In this document: piece after piece, positions 43,534 through 52,072 of the stretch
Layout: each line of letters begins with the position of its first letter
Numbering within the stretch: position 1 is the stretch's first letter
Assembly (NCBI RefSeq): GCF_014694385.1
Contig: NZ_JAAOCA010000041.1
Location: forward strand, 1-53,538
Direction of reading: 5' to 3'
DNA: 53,538 nt
Source of the DNA: Pseudomonas typographi
Lineage (GTDB): Bacteria > Pseudomonadota > Gammaproteobacteria > Pseudomonadales > Pseudomonadaceae
The notes under the pieces: generated by a model
Databases searched by the model: none
What the model was told of the DNA's origin: nothing
Seen by the model: the letters and a program-made list of their open reading frames with translations, nothing else
Translations under genes and position numbers: made by a program

Positions 43534-45972
43534 TCAAAAGCCTACGGTGGCGGACAGCAGGTAGGTTCGAGGGGTGGACAGGGTGAGGCCCGGCTCGCTG
43601 TCGTCCGATGCGCCGGCAGAAGCCCAATAACGCTTGTTCATGACGTTCTCGACATTGGCACGCACTGTGACGGCCTTGCCATCGACCTTGAAGGCGTAAC
43701 GCGCACCGGCGTCGAAACGCTTCCAACTGTCGATCTCCTTGCTGTTGGCCTGGTCCAAGTACTGCGAGCTGGAATATACGCTGCGGCCTGTCAGCGTGAA
43801 GCCTGGCAGGCCCGGCACGTCCCATTCGCCGCCGAGGTTGACGTTGAACTTGGGCGTGGCCGGCGCGCGATTGCCGTCGTAGGTGCCGCCCACGGTGCTT
43901 CTCAGTTCGCTGTCGATGTACATCACCCCGCCGAGTAGCCGGAAGCCTTTGTAGGGCTCGCCGAATACGCTGAGTTCTACGCCGTCATTGACCCGCTTGC
44001 CGTTCGGGCCGAACACCCGTGTGGTGGTATTGGTTTCGTAGGCCGGTTGCTTGATGCGAAATACCGCAGCAGTGACGGCCAGGCGGCCAAAGTCATATTT
44101 GGCGCCGGCCTCGACCTGGCGGCTGATGAAGGGCGCGAAGATCTCGTCTTCGTTTACCGAGGTAGACGGCGCCGTCTTGCCTTGGCTCAGGCCCTCCATG
44201 TAGTTGGCGTACAGCGACAACTGCTCGGTCCACCTGTAGAGAACGCCGGCCGAAGGCGAGACCTTCTCCTCGTCGTAAGCGGTGTCGCCTTTTACGCCAT
44301 CGGTCCAGTCGTCGACCTTCACCCGCTGCCAGCGCCCACCCAAGGTGAACAGCAGCCGGTCATCGAAGAAACCGAGCGTATCGGCCAGCGCGACACCGGT
44401 GTAGCGGCTTTCGGTGTATACCTTCGCGTCCTGGCGGGTGGGATTGCTGGGCGTGGGGGTTGCCGTCGGGTCGTAGAGGTTGCTGGGGGCAGCGGCATAG
44501 CGCGCACCGCCGTTGGTGAAGTCCATGTAGAAGTAGCTTGCAGCCAGGTTCACTTCATGGCTGACCGGGCCGGTCTGGAAGCCATTGCGCACGCCTGCGG
44601 TGGCGGTCCGGACGTTCTCGTCACGGGTGAAGTCCCGTGGCTGAACGCTGAAGTCGCCGGCATCATTGGTAATTGAAACGCCATGGCGCAGGAAGTCATG
44701 GTTGCTTTTACGCGCGCCGATACCGCCATACACCATCACCGAGTCGTTGACGTCGAACTCGCCATTCACGGTGCCGAAGGTATCGCGAGTACGCGCCTTG
44801 CTCCATCGCTGCGCATAGTTGTCGCGCACATCTTTGGCATCGGGCACCTTGGCGTTGGCGCCAACCTGCACGCGTTCCTGCGGCGCATCGGTATCCCGTT
44901 CGGTGTGCCCCAGATCAGTGGAAAGCCTGACCCGCTCGCCACGAAAATCCAGGCCCAACACGGCCATTTCACGGTCGACGCTCTGATGGTCCCACTCGGT
45001 ATCCCCGGCCTGCTTCACGCCGTTGAAACGGATACCGAACTGATTGCCTTCGCCGAATCGCCGACCGATATCCACCGCCCCGCCCACCTGACTGTTGGAG
45101 GCATAGCTGCCGGTGAACTCGGTGATCGGCTGGTCGGTGGCGCGCTTGGGCACCACGTTGATGCCACCGCCTACACTACCGCGCGGCGATATGCCATTGA
45201 TGAGCTGGCTTGGACCGCGCAGAACGTCGACGCGATCGGCCATTTCCATGTCGATCGAGTAGGTCGGCAAGATGCCGTACAGGCCGTTATAGGCCACATC
45301 GCTGTTGAATAGGCTGAACCCGCGAATGGTGAACTGCTCATAGCGACCGCCGGCCGGGTTGGTGGAGCGCACTGCCGGGTCACTGGCAAGCAGGTCACCC
45401 AGCGTACGTGCCTGCTGGTTCTTCGCCACCTCGCCCGTGTAGGTGGTCATGCTGAACGGCGTTTCCATGAAGTCACGCGACCCCAGCAAACCTTGCGAGC
45501 CTCGACGCGCCACTTGCCCACCCGCGTAGGCCTCACCTTCGGCATTGGCGAAAGCGGTGTGGGTGCCGGTGATCTCAGTGGGGGCGATTTCAACCACCCC
45601 TACGCTTGGTGAGGCAGCCACCACGGTATAGGCACCTTGCCCTACCGGTTGCAGTTGCAGGCCACTGCCCGCCAGTAATCTGGCAAAACCGCCCTCGACG
45701 CTGTAACTGCCGTTTAGCCCAGGGCTCCGCCGGCCATTGACCAGTCCCGGGTCCACCGAGAGGCTCACCCCCGCCTGGCTGGCGAAGCCCGTCAGCGCCG
45801 CGGCGAGCTCGCTACTGGGGACGTTGTACGTCCGCTGTTGGTTCTCGGCAAAGGCGACAGGTGCTGGCAAGGCGCCCAAGCCGAACAGCAGGTTCAGACA
45901 CAACGTGGGACCGGAAAACGATGACGCCAGACGGGTTCGTGAATGTGGCCGCTGGCGGGGTAGTGCAGGCAT
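43534..45972 (-). CDS. TonB-dependent siderophore receptor with signalling domain
   Basis: This FpvA/PupB-type receptor of about 812 residues has a signal sequence (LLFGLGALPAPVAFA), then an STN secretin/TonB short domain (VPSSELAAALTGFASQAGVSL) that contacts the FecR partner. The plug follows (ITGTHTAF, TPFSMTTYTGE, VDVLRGPSQLINGISPRGSVGG), then a barrel ending LLSATVGF. The ATG at 45972 has an AGAGA site; the frame to 46011 is not signal-like. It lies downstream of its FecR and ECF sigma genes, the standard cell-surface signalling layout. A ferric siderophore is the probable ligand. Confidence 0.92.
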   Translation of the reverse strand: MPALPRQRPHSRTRLASSFSGPTLCLNLLFGLGALPAPVAFAENQQRTYNVPSSELAAALTGFASQAGVSLSVDPGLVNGRRSPGLNGSYSVEGGFARLLAGSGLQLQPVGQGAYTVVAASPSVGVVEIAPTEITGTHTAFANAEGEAYAGGQVARRGSQGLLGSRDFMETPFSMTTYTGEVAKNQQARTLGDLLASDPAVRSTNPAGGRYEQFTIRGFSLFNSDVAYNGLYGILPTYSIDMEMADRVDVLRGPSQLINGISPRGSVGGGINVVPKRATDQPITEFTGSYASNSQVGGAVDIGRRFGEGNQFGIRFNGVKQAGDTEWDHQSVDREMAVLGLDFRGERVRLSTDLGHTERDTDAPQERVQVGANAKVPDAKDVRDNYAQRWSKARTRDTFGTVNGEFDVNDSVMVYGGIGARKSNHDFLRHGVSITNDAGDFSVQPRDFTRDENVRTATAGVRNGFQTGPVSHEVNLAASYFYMDFTNGGARYAAAPSNLYDPTATPTPSNPTRQDAKVYTESRYTGVALADTLGFFDDRLLFTLGGRWQRVKVDDWTDGVKGDTAYDEEKVSPSAGVLYRWTEQLSLYANYMEGLSQGKTAPSTSVNEDEIFAPFISRQVEAGAKYDFGRLAVTAAVFRIKQPAYETNTTTRVFGPNGKRVNDGVELSVFGEPYKGFRLLGGVMYIDSELRSTVGGTYDGNRAPATPKFNVNLGGEWDVPGLPGFTLTGRSVYSSSQYLDQANSKEIDSWKRFDAGARYAFKVDGKAVTVRANVENVMNKRYWASAGASDDSEPGLTLSTPRTYLLSATVGF

Positions 45973-46036
45973 TGGTGCGTTCTCTTTGAGTTTGCTTACC
46001 TCCCATGACAAGCGAGCGACAAAAAGAGGACAGGCC

Positions 46037-46987
46037 CTAAACGATTTTTTTGCGTGGCACCAACGTCGCCCAGTAGCGTGTTCGCCAATGCACCTCCAAC
46101 GGCAAGGTCGCGGCCAGCACGGTCAGCACTCGGTCGGGCTCGGCCAAGCGGAAGCTGCCGGTGACCCGGAGCGATTCGAGCTCGGGCGACCAGCGCAGAA
46201 TACCCGGGCGATAACGGTCCAGATCACGCAGGAGATCGCCTAGAGGTTGGTCGAGGGCCACGAGTACCCCTTCACGCCAGCCCGGTTGGCTTACATCGAA
46301 CACGCCGATGGGACCGACGCCGCGGTCGGTCACCCGCACGCGCTGGCCGGCGCGCAGGGCCAATGCGCTGTATCGCATCGGCCAAAGATCAGCGAAGCCG
46401 GTGAACATTGAGAATTCGCAAGCGATTTCGTCTTGGCACACGCCTATTTCGCCGCTGCGCAGGCAACTGCGGCCGTGTGCCGTTTCGATCAGCAATGGCT
46501 GCGCGTTGGCTAGGCGCAGCGACAGTTCGCCACGGATCAACGAAACCCTGCGCTGCCGGTCGTCGATATTCACCGCCGTCGCCGTATTGAGTTGCAGCAC
46601 GCTGCCGTCCGCCAGCGTCACCCGCCGCTGCTCGCCGGTGCCGGTTGCCAGGTCAGCGCCCCAGGCCGCCAGGGGCAACTCGCGCGTTGCCAACCACCCT
46701 GCTGGGGCAACCACCGCCAAACCCAGCATGCCCTTGAGCAACTGCCGCCGCCCCTGTTTCGAGCGATCCAGGGTGGCCATCGCCACCGCTGGTGGCAACG
46801 CCTCGAAGCGCCCTTTCAGCGCTTGCGCGTTATGCCAGGCATGCTCATGCAGGTCGCTGGCTTCACGCCAACGTTGCAGGCTGGCAAGGTCCTGCTCGCT
46901 CAGCGCCCCGGACTCCACCCGCACCAGCCAGCGCGCGGCCGACCGGGCGACGCGCCGTGCTTCTTCGCTGGGTTCGGGGTTCAGCAC
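46037..46987 (-). CDS. FecR-type anti-sigma/sensor protein
   Basis: This 316-residue FecR-family regulator has a cytoplasmic N-terminal DUF4880 domain (EARRVARSAARWLVRV, then DLHEHAWHNAQAL). One membrane segment (about 85-100) is preceded by RRQLLKG, a twin-arginine-like signal known for FecR-type sensors, and a periplasmic FecR domain (VTLADGSVLQLNTAT, VSLIRGELSL) with a C-terminal part that meets the receptor STN domain. The GTG start overlaps the sigma-factor stop by 7 bp. It should hold the sigma factor inactive until the receptor is loaded. Confidence 0.92.
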   Translation of the reverse strand: MLNPEPSEEARRVARSAARWLVRVESGALSEQDLASLQRWREASDLHEHAWHNAQALKGRFEALPPAVAMATLDRSKQGRRQLLKGMLGLAVVAPAGWLATRELPLAAWGADLATGTGEQRRVTLADGSVLQLNTATAVNIDDRQRRVSLIRGELSLRLANAQPLLIETAHGRSCLRSGEIGVCQDEIACEFSMFTGFADLWPMRYSALALRAGQRVRVTDRGVGPIGVFDVSQPGWREGVLVALDQPLGDLLRDLDRYRPGILRWSPELESLRVTGSFRLAEPDRVLTVLAATLPLEVHWRTRYWATLVPRKKIV

Positions 46988-47493
46988 AACGCCACCAACA
47001 GGCAGTGCTCATAGGCCTGAACCATATAGCGTTTGACGCTACGCTCGGTGACCCCGAGGCGCACGGCGATTTCGCGGTAACCGAGGCCTTCGAGCTGACT
47101 CAACAAAAATGCGCGGCGCACTCGCCCTGGCAAGCCATCCAGCAGATCGTCCAGCGCATGCAGCGTTTCCAGCACTTGCCAGCGCTGTTCAGGCGACGGC
47201 GCGTACACCTCTGGTAACTGCGCAAGGGCGTCCAGATAAGCCCGTTCCAGGCTGCGCCGCTTGTAGAAATTGACCAGCAGCCTCTTGCCGATGGTCATGA
47301 GGTAGGCACGTGGCTCCGCCAAGTCGACGATGCGCTGAGGGCCGGCCAGGACCCGCATGAAGGTATCCTGGCTCAGGTCCGCCGCGTCGTGGCCACTGCC
47401 CAGGCGGCGGCTGAGCCATTGCTCCAGCCAGCTGCGGTTGCCTTGGTAGAGCTGATGGAAGGCCTGCGCATTCGAGTCCGCGCGGTCGATCAT
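46981..47493 (-). CDS. ECF sigma factor, FecI family
   Basis: This 170-residue iron-starvation sigma factor has region 2 (FHQLYQGNRSWLEQWLSRRLG, DLSQDTFMRVL) and region 4 (GLGYREIAVRLGVTERSVKRYMV), as in FecI/PvdS-type factors. The start is taken at 47493 (ATG); the frame runs on to 47652 without sigma likeness. It is transcribed with FecR and the receptor. Its likely target is the promoter of the receptor gene. Confidence 0.92.
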   Translation of the reverse strand: MIDRADSNAQAFHQLYQGNRSWLEQWLSRRLGSGHDAADLSQDTFMRVLAGPQRIVDLAEPRAYLMTIGKRLLVNFYKRRSLERAYLDALAQLPEVYAPSPEQRWQVLETLHALDDLLDGLPGRVRRAFLLSQLEGLGYREIAVRLGVTERSVKRYMVQAYEHCLLVALC

Positions 47494-47512
47494 GGTCAGC
47501 ACCTGTCGAGAT

Positions 47513-47531
47513 GTTAATGAGATCGATTGTA
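47513..47531 (-). promoter_or_regulatory. Possible Fur box upstream of the ECF sigma gene
   Basis: Read on the plus strand, the 19-bp stretch GTTAATGAGATCGATTGTA matches the classical Fur box at about 12 of 19 positions. It lies 20 bp upstream of the sigma-factor start, where iron repression of FecI-type genes is usual. The match is modest. Confidence 0.35.
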
Positions 47532-47882
47532 TTTCACAAGGTGCTGGTAACGATACCCTTTCAATGCGGTAGCGGTTTGACTCGGCCGCGTATTGAGGAT
47601 TTCTTCCACGAAGAATGGGTGGGCGAACAGCTGAACGGTCGAGATGCAGCATGTAGCCATGCCCGTGCTAACTTAAAAGTAGTGCGTGGCCATAAGCTTA
47701 TGCATAAAAGGTATTTATAAATTAACACTTATAACCATATTCTCATAAATATGCGCCTCATATAGCGCTAGGTCTGCATGCATCGGCGCTCCCCATTGCA
47801 AGGGTCTCCAAATACGGCGCTGGAAATAAATGACGCACTTTCGCAGGGAACGCGCTTCATTTCTCACCCTAGAGCCTCTTTC
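47532..47882 (+). promoter_or_regulatory. AT-rich promoter region of the EhuB-like operon
   Basis: This region of about 350 bp carries the most AT-rich stretch of the area at 47690-47770, with short inverted AT repeats (TTATAA spaced 8 bp apart). No gene is supported. It most likely holds the promoter of the ABC transporter operon. The EhuB-like ATG is placed at 47883; the upstream frame part is not leader-like. Confidence 0.5.
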
Positions 47883-48755
47883 ATGAAAGCCCTCAAACCT
47901 TTATCTTTGCCAACTGTACTTGGATCGGCCGTGCTGCTTAGCGCGCTATGTTCTTTCCCCGCGCTGGCGGGGTTGTTGGAGAAAGGTCGTGCTAGCGGCC
48001 TGACGGCGGGTATCGCCAACGAGCAGCCCTACGCCTACATCGGCACGGACGGCAAAGCCACCGGCGCCAACGTCGAGGTATTGAAAGCCGTTCTTGCGCC
48101 GCTGGGCATCACCAAGATTGAAACCCCGATCACCGACTTCGGTTCACTGGTGCCTGGGCTGGCAGCCGGGCGTTTCGACTTGATCGGCGCCGGGCTGTTC
48201 ATCAACCCGTCCCGCTGCAAAGTGATTGGTTACTCCAACCCGGTCACCCGCTCCGGTGGCGCGTTCATCGTCAAAGCCGGCAACCCGCTCAACCTGCACA
48301 GCCTCAAGGACGTTGCAGCCAACGGCAAAGCACGGCTGGCCACGCAGCCAGGCAGCAATCAGGTGCAGGAAGCCAAGGACAGCGGCATCGCCAACGGCAA
48401 CGTCGTGCTCTTCGACAAGGACACCGAAGCCGTGGCCGCGCTGCAAGCCGGCCGCGTCGATGTGGTGTATTTCCCTGACGCCGAGATCATCAGCCTGGTG
48501 AAAAAAGCCAACAGTCCGGCCATCGAGCGTGCGCTGCCTTATGAGCAGATTCCCGATGCCCAAGGCAAGCCGACCTGGAATTACCACGCCTATGGGCTGC
48601 CAAAAAACGACCCTGAATTCACCTCGGCCTTCAATGAGCAACTGGCCAAGTTACGCGCGTCAGGCGAGTTGCTGAAGATCCTGCAAAAATACGGCTACAC
48701 CGAGAATGAACTGCCGGAAGCCACAGTGACCGCCGAGCAACGCTGCAGCCTCTGA
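47883..48755 (+). CDS. ehuB: EhuB-like ectoine/amino-acid-binding protein
   Basis: This 290-residue periplasmic binding protein of ABC family 3 has a signal peptide (VLGSAVLLSALCSFPALA), then GLTAGIANEQPYAYIGTDGKATGANVEVL, a pattern typical of the ectoine/hydroxyectoine-binding EhuB group, and RCKVIGYSNPV. The DVVYFPDAE and YGLPKNDPEF stretches complete the second lobe. It begins the ehuBCDA-like operon. A polar amino acid is an alternative ligand, since no ectoine-degradation genes lie in the window. Confidence 0.85.
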   Translation: MKALKPLSLPTVLGSAVLLSALCSFPALAGLLEKGRASGLTAGIANEQPYAYIGTDGKATGANVEVLKAVLAPLGITKIETPITDFGSLVPGLAAGRFDLIGAGLFINPSRCKVIGYSNPVTRSGGAFIVKAGNPLNLHSLKDVAANGKARLATQPGSNQVQEAKDSGIANGNVVLFDKDTEAVAALQAGRVDVVYFPDAEIISLVKKANSPAIERALPYEQIPDAQGKPTWNYHAYGLPKNDPEFTSAFNEQLAKLRASGELLKILQKYGYTENELPEATVTAEQRCSL

Positions 48756-48892
48756 AATTTTCGTACAACGGATGCATAACGAGACCTCTCGATGCCTGCC
48801 CCGCACACGCAACGCCTGGGTAAACCCGGCTCTTCTAGCAAGTGAATGCTGACCTTCAGCCACCCAACACTGGCGGGTTTGGAGCTAACATC

Positions 48893-49573
48893 ATGTTTTT
48901 CGATCCATCTGTTGTAGACACCGCAGGCTTTATCCTACGTCAGTTGGCATCCGGCGCACTGCTGACCTTGGAAATCACCTTGCTTGCGCAAGTCGTTGTG
49001 GTGGTGATGTCGTTTATCATTGCGTTGATGCGCCTCTCGCCCTGGCGCGGGTTACGTTGGATTGCCACGGTCTACGTCGAGATTCTGCGGGGTATTTCGG
49101 CGCTGGTATTGCTGTTTTATCTGTTCTTCATCCTGCCGCTTTTCGGCATCAGGCTGTCGCCGATGACCACCGGGGTCATCGGGCTGGGCCTGACCTTCTC
49201 GGCCTATGGTTCGGAAATCGTGCGTTCGGCACTGACCAACGTCAATCGTGGCCAGCGAGATGCATTGCGGGCCCTGGACTTCGATCCAGTCACGGCGTTC
49301 CGGCGAATCATCTTGCCCCAGGCGCTGCCCTTCATGTTGCCGCCCATGGGCAATCAACTGGTCGAGTTGCTGAAGACCACCTCGCTGGTGTCGCTGATCA
49401 GCTTGAGCGATCTGACCTTCTCGGGCGCCCAGCTGATTACTACGCTGGGCCAACAAACATTGATCTGGTGCATCGTGCTGGTCTGTTATTTCATCATGGC
49501 GTGGCCATTGACCTGGCTGGTGCGCCGCTATGAGCGACACGTTACGGCTTGGCGCGAAGGGTCGAGCTCATGA
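48893..49573 (+). CDS. ehuC: EhuC-like ABC permease
   Basis: This 226-residue His/Glu/Gln/Arg/opine-type permease has five membrane segments. The permease ATPase-coupling motif is DALRALDFDPVTAFRRIILP, with EILRGISALVLLFYLFFILP upstream. The ATG at 48893 has a GGAG site 8 nt before it; the frame from 48842 is longer but unlike the family. Its stop overlaps the next permease start (ATGA). Confidence 0.9.
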   Translation: MFFDPSVVDTAGFILRQLASGALLTLEITLLAQVVVVVMSFIIALMRLSPWRGLRWIATVYVEILRGISALVLLFYLFFILPLFGIRLSPMTTGVIGLGLTFSAYGSEIVRSALTNVNRGQRDALRALDFDPVTAFRRIILPQALPFMLPPMGNQLVELLKTTSLVSLISLSDLTFSGAQLITTLGQQTLIWCIVLVCYFIMAWPLTWLVRRYERHVTAWREGSSS

Positions 49574-50220
49574 ACTTCGATTATGCATTTGCCTGGTCGA
49601 TCCTCCCGGACTTGCTCCAGGGTTTGCTGGTTACCCTGCAGGTCGTCGTGCTGGGGTTTCTAATGGCAGTGATCGTGGGCCTGGTGCTGGCGATTGCCCA
49701 GCGCTCGAAACGGCCATGGCTGCATCGGCTGAGCAGTGGCTACCTGAGTTTCTTTCGCCATACCCCTTTGATGGTGCAACTGTATGTGCTGTTTTTCGCC
49801 TTTCCCTTGATCGGTATTACCGTACCGGCGATCTCCACCGGTGTGATTGGGCTGGGACTCTATTACGGTGCCTATATCGCCGAAGCCTATCGCGGCGCCA
49901 TCGAAAGTGTGCCGGCAGGCCAATGGGAGGCCGCGCGTGCCCTGGACTTCGACACGGCCACGACTTGGCGACGAATCATCCTGCCGCAGGCCCTGAAACC
50001 GATGTTGCCGGTCCTCGGCAATTACTTGATCGGCATGTTCAAGGAAACGCCCTTGCTGGCGGTCATCACCATTCCCGAGCTGTTCCAGGCGGCCAAGCAA
50101 ATCGCAGGCATGACCTATCGCTATAACGAGCCATACACGGTCATGGCATTGATGTTTCTGGCGATCAGCCTACCCACTTCTCTGTTCTTCAAATTTCTCG
50201 AAAGGCGCAGCCATGCCTGA
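49570..50220 (+). CDS. ehuD: EhuD-like ABC permease
   Basis: This 216-residue second permease of the same transporter has the coupling motif EAARALDFDTATTWRRIILP and the usual LRHTPL-type N-terminal segment (SFFRHTPLMVQLYVLFF). Its ATG overlaps the EhuC-like stop and its end overlaps the ATPase start by 8 bp, so all are translationally coupled. It forms a heterodimer with the preceding permease. Confidence 0.9.
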   Translation: MNFDYAFAWSILPDLLQGLLVTLQVVVLGFLMAVIVGLVLAIAQRSKRPWLHRLSSGYLSFFRHTPLMVQLYVLFFAFPLIGITVPAISTGVIGLGLYYGAYIAEAYRGAIESVPAGQWEAARALDFDTATTWRRIILPQALKPMLPVLGNYLIGMFKETPLLAVITIPELFQAAKQIAGMTYRYNEPYTVMALMFLAISLPTSLFFKFLERRSHA

Positions 50221-51004
50221 TCTTGCACACAGCCCCCCAGGCGCTCCGCCGCAGATACTTCTGAAACAGGTGGTCAAACGTTTTGGCAAGACCCAGGTCA
50301 TCGATCACCTTGACCTGAGTATTCCCCAAGGCCAAAAAGTCGCGCTGATCGGCCCCAGCGGCTCTGGGAAATCCACCGTGCTTCGCCTGATCAAAGGCCT
50401 GGAAAGCTATCAGCAAGGCAGTATCGAAGTCGCCGGTTCGCCGGTGCCAGGCCTGCGCTCAGGCTGGCGTTGGCCGTGGTCGAAAAAGCCGCCGGTGGTG
50501 CATCGGGTGGGTATGGTTTTTCAGCAGTTCAACCTGTTTCCGCACCTTACGGTGCAGGAAAATATCACTGAGGCACCCTTGCGGGTGTTGAAGCTCACCC
50601 AAGAAGAAGCTGAAGAGCGTGCCTATGAGTACCTTGGCCTGGTGGGCTTGGTCCATAAAGCTGCAGCCTATCCGGGCCAACTTTCCGGTGGCCAGCAGCA
50701 ACGCGTCGCCATCGCCCGCGCGCTGGCCATGCGCCCCCAGGTGATGTTGTTCGACGAGGTGACATCAGCGCTGGACCCGGAGCTCGTCGGCGAAGTATTA
50801 GCGGTGATCCGTTCCATTGCCCATGCGCAGCGCACCACCCTGTTGTTGGTGACCCATGAAATGAACTTCGCCGAGGAAATCGCCGACCGGGTACTGTTCA
50901 TGGAAGCCGGCAAAATCCTGGCTGACGGTAGTGCGCAAGAGATATTGGTTGATCCAGATAACGAAAGAACCCGACGTTTTTTGAATCGGGTGGAGCGGCG
51001 TTGA
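50213..51004 (+). CDS. ehuA: EhuA-like ABC ATPase
   Basis: This 263-residue ATPase of the polar amino acid ABC family has Walker A GPSGSGKST (about 45-53), Q-loop MVFQQFNLFPH, signature LSGGQQQR, Walker B VMLFDEVTSALDPE and switch VTHEM. A small insertion (WRWPWSKKPP) sits between the Walker A and Q-loop regions. It powers the EhuBCD-like importer. It is the last gene before the IS3-type remnant. Confidence 0.92.
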   Translation: MPDLAHSPPGAPPQILLKQVVKRFGKTQVIDHLDLSIPQGQKVALIGPSGSGKSTVLRLIKGLESYQQGSIEVAGSPVPGLRSGWRWPWSKKPPVVHRVGMVFQQFNLFPHLTVQENITEAPLRVLKLTQEEAEERAYEYLGLVGLVHKAAAYPGQLSGGQQQRVAIARALAMRPQVMLFDEVTSALDPELVGEVLAVIRSIAHAQRTTLLLVTHEMNFAEEIADRVLFMEAGKILADGSAQEILVDPDNERTRRFLNRVERR

Positions 51005-51052
51005 AGGTCGGCTTGAATCGCCCTGGGTTGCGTGGAGGCCGTTTAGTTTAAG

Positions 51053-51314
51053 TCAGGCTGCCATGGCCCGACCTGTTTGTTGCTGGTGAACGTTTGCCTC
51101 AGCCTCCGCAGGCGGTATATACCCGATTGAGCTCAGTAGGCGCTGCTGGTTGTGCCCGTGCACCCATTTCAGGGTCGCCATTTCGACCACTTCTCGACTC
51201 TTCCAGGGGTTACGAAGTTGGGCCGCATGCCCGCGGTCACCGGACGGGGCGATCTGCAAAGCCGACAGATCGACTCGATCCCAAGACGGTCACGATGCTG
51301 ACCGACAAACGCCC
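51053..51314 (-). pseudogene. IS3-family OrfB, internally deleted and frameshifted
   Basis: The N-terminal part of OrfB (VGQHRDRLGIESICRL, then after a 1-bp shift QIAPSGDRGHAAQLRNP) joins directly to the C-terminal end (WKSREVVEMATLKW, IGYIPPAEAEANVH). Roughly 230 residues with the DDE catalytic core are missing between RNP and WKS. The deletion has no recognisable scar. The transposase is inactive. Confidence 0.85.
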
Positions 51315-51636
51315 TCAGGACTTGGTGCGGCGGTCGAGCTCCGCCTGGGCAAGATACGCACTGGCCAGACGCAGAATCTCGTTGGCTTTGCGCAGCTCTC
51401 GGTTCTCGCGCTCCAGGGCCTTGATACGCTCGCGCTCTTCGCTGGTCTGATCGGGGCACTGACCAGCGTCGGCCTGATGGCGACGAGTCCAGCCATGCAG
51501 GGTGTGCGCTGCACAGCCAATCTTCGGGGCAATGGCCTCAATGGCCGCCCACTCGGACGGGTAGTCGTTCAGATGCTCCACAACCATTCGCACGGCACGT
51601 TCACGGGCTTCAGGGAATAGGTCCTAGTCTTTTCAT
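51315..51636 (-). pseudogene. IS3-family OrfA (frameshifted)
   Basis: This is an IS3-group transposase small subunit. The HTH region (PSEWAAIEAIAPKIGCAAHTL and on) and the leucine-zipper segment (ERERIKALERENRELRKANE) are intact, and the end reads LDRRTKS. The natural ATG at 51636 (MKRLGPIP) is separated from the rest by a 1-bp shift at about 51612. The residual frame therefore begins only near 51593. Confidence 0.85.
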
Positions 51637-51790
51637 GTCCTCAGCTTCTCAAGAGTTGAGGCCTCCACGAAACCCGGGGCGGTTCACTGGCGCAATACGA
51701 CGTTTCGTTCGAACAATGGCTTGGCGACAGATTTGGACAAAATCGAGTGATTACCGCCTATACCCCTGCACTCTGATAAAACGCCCTCTA

Positions 51791-52051
51791 ATGGCGCAAT
51801 ATAACGGCATGGCGGTGATCCCGCTGGAGCGCGTGTGCCAGGATTACTTCAGCCCACTGACGCCGGAGTCATTCAAGCGCAAGCTCGCTAGCGGTGAAAT
51901 CGACTTACCAATGGTACAGATGACGCGCTCACAGAAGGGCGCACGCGGTATCGCCCTGGTGGATCTGGCGCGTTACCTGGATCGACTATGCGAGCAAGCG
52001 CGGGTCGAAAACGAAAAGTTGCAGAACCGCGACTACCGGCGAGCGGGTTAG
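51791..52051 (+). CDS. prtN: PrtN-like pyocin transcriptional activator
   Basis: This 86-residue protein matches the pyocin activator PrtN family. The sequence MAQYNGMAVIPLERVCQDYF, then FKRKLASGEIDLPMVQM and GIALVDLARYLDRL, covers the whole short family. The ATG at 51791 is used; PrtN proteins usually have 7-8 more residues at the N-terminus, and the sequence before this ATG is in frame without a good start. PrtN activates pyocin or prophage promoters; here it lies next to an integrase, not pyocin genes, so it may serve an integrated element. The two are convergent. Confidence 0.78.
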   Translation: MAQYNGMAVIPLERVCQDYFSPLTPESFKRKLASGEIDLPMVQMTRSQKGARGIALVDLARYLDRLCEQARVENEKLQNRDYRRAG

Positions 52052-52072
52052 GCTCACGAACGGGCGCTTTGG

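Larger units (their letters stand above)
51014..51686 (-). mobile_element. IS3-family element, internally deleted, with terminal inverted repeats
   Basis: This 673-bp remnant is bounded by imperfect 27-bp inverted repeats: 51014-51040 (TGAATCGCCCTGGG and on) and 51660-51686 (reading TGAACCGCCCCGGG on the minus strand). Between them on the minus strand lie a decayed OrfA and a much shortened OrfB. About two thirds of OrfB, including the DDE catalytic core, is gone. Flanking 3-bp sequences (GCT and CTG) do not match, so no target duplication remains. The element cannot move on its own. Confidence 0.85.
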
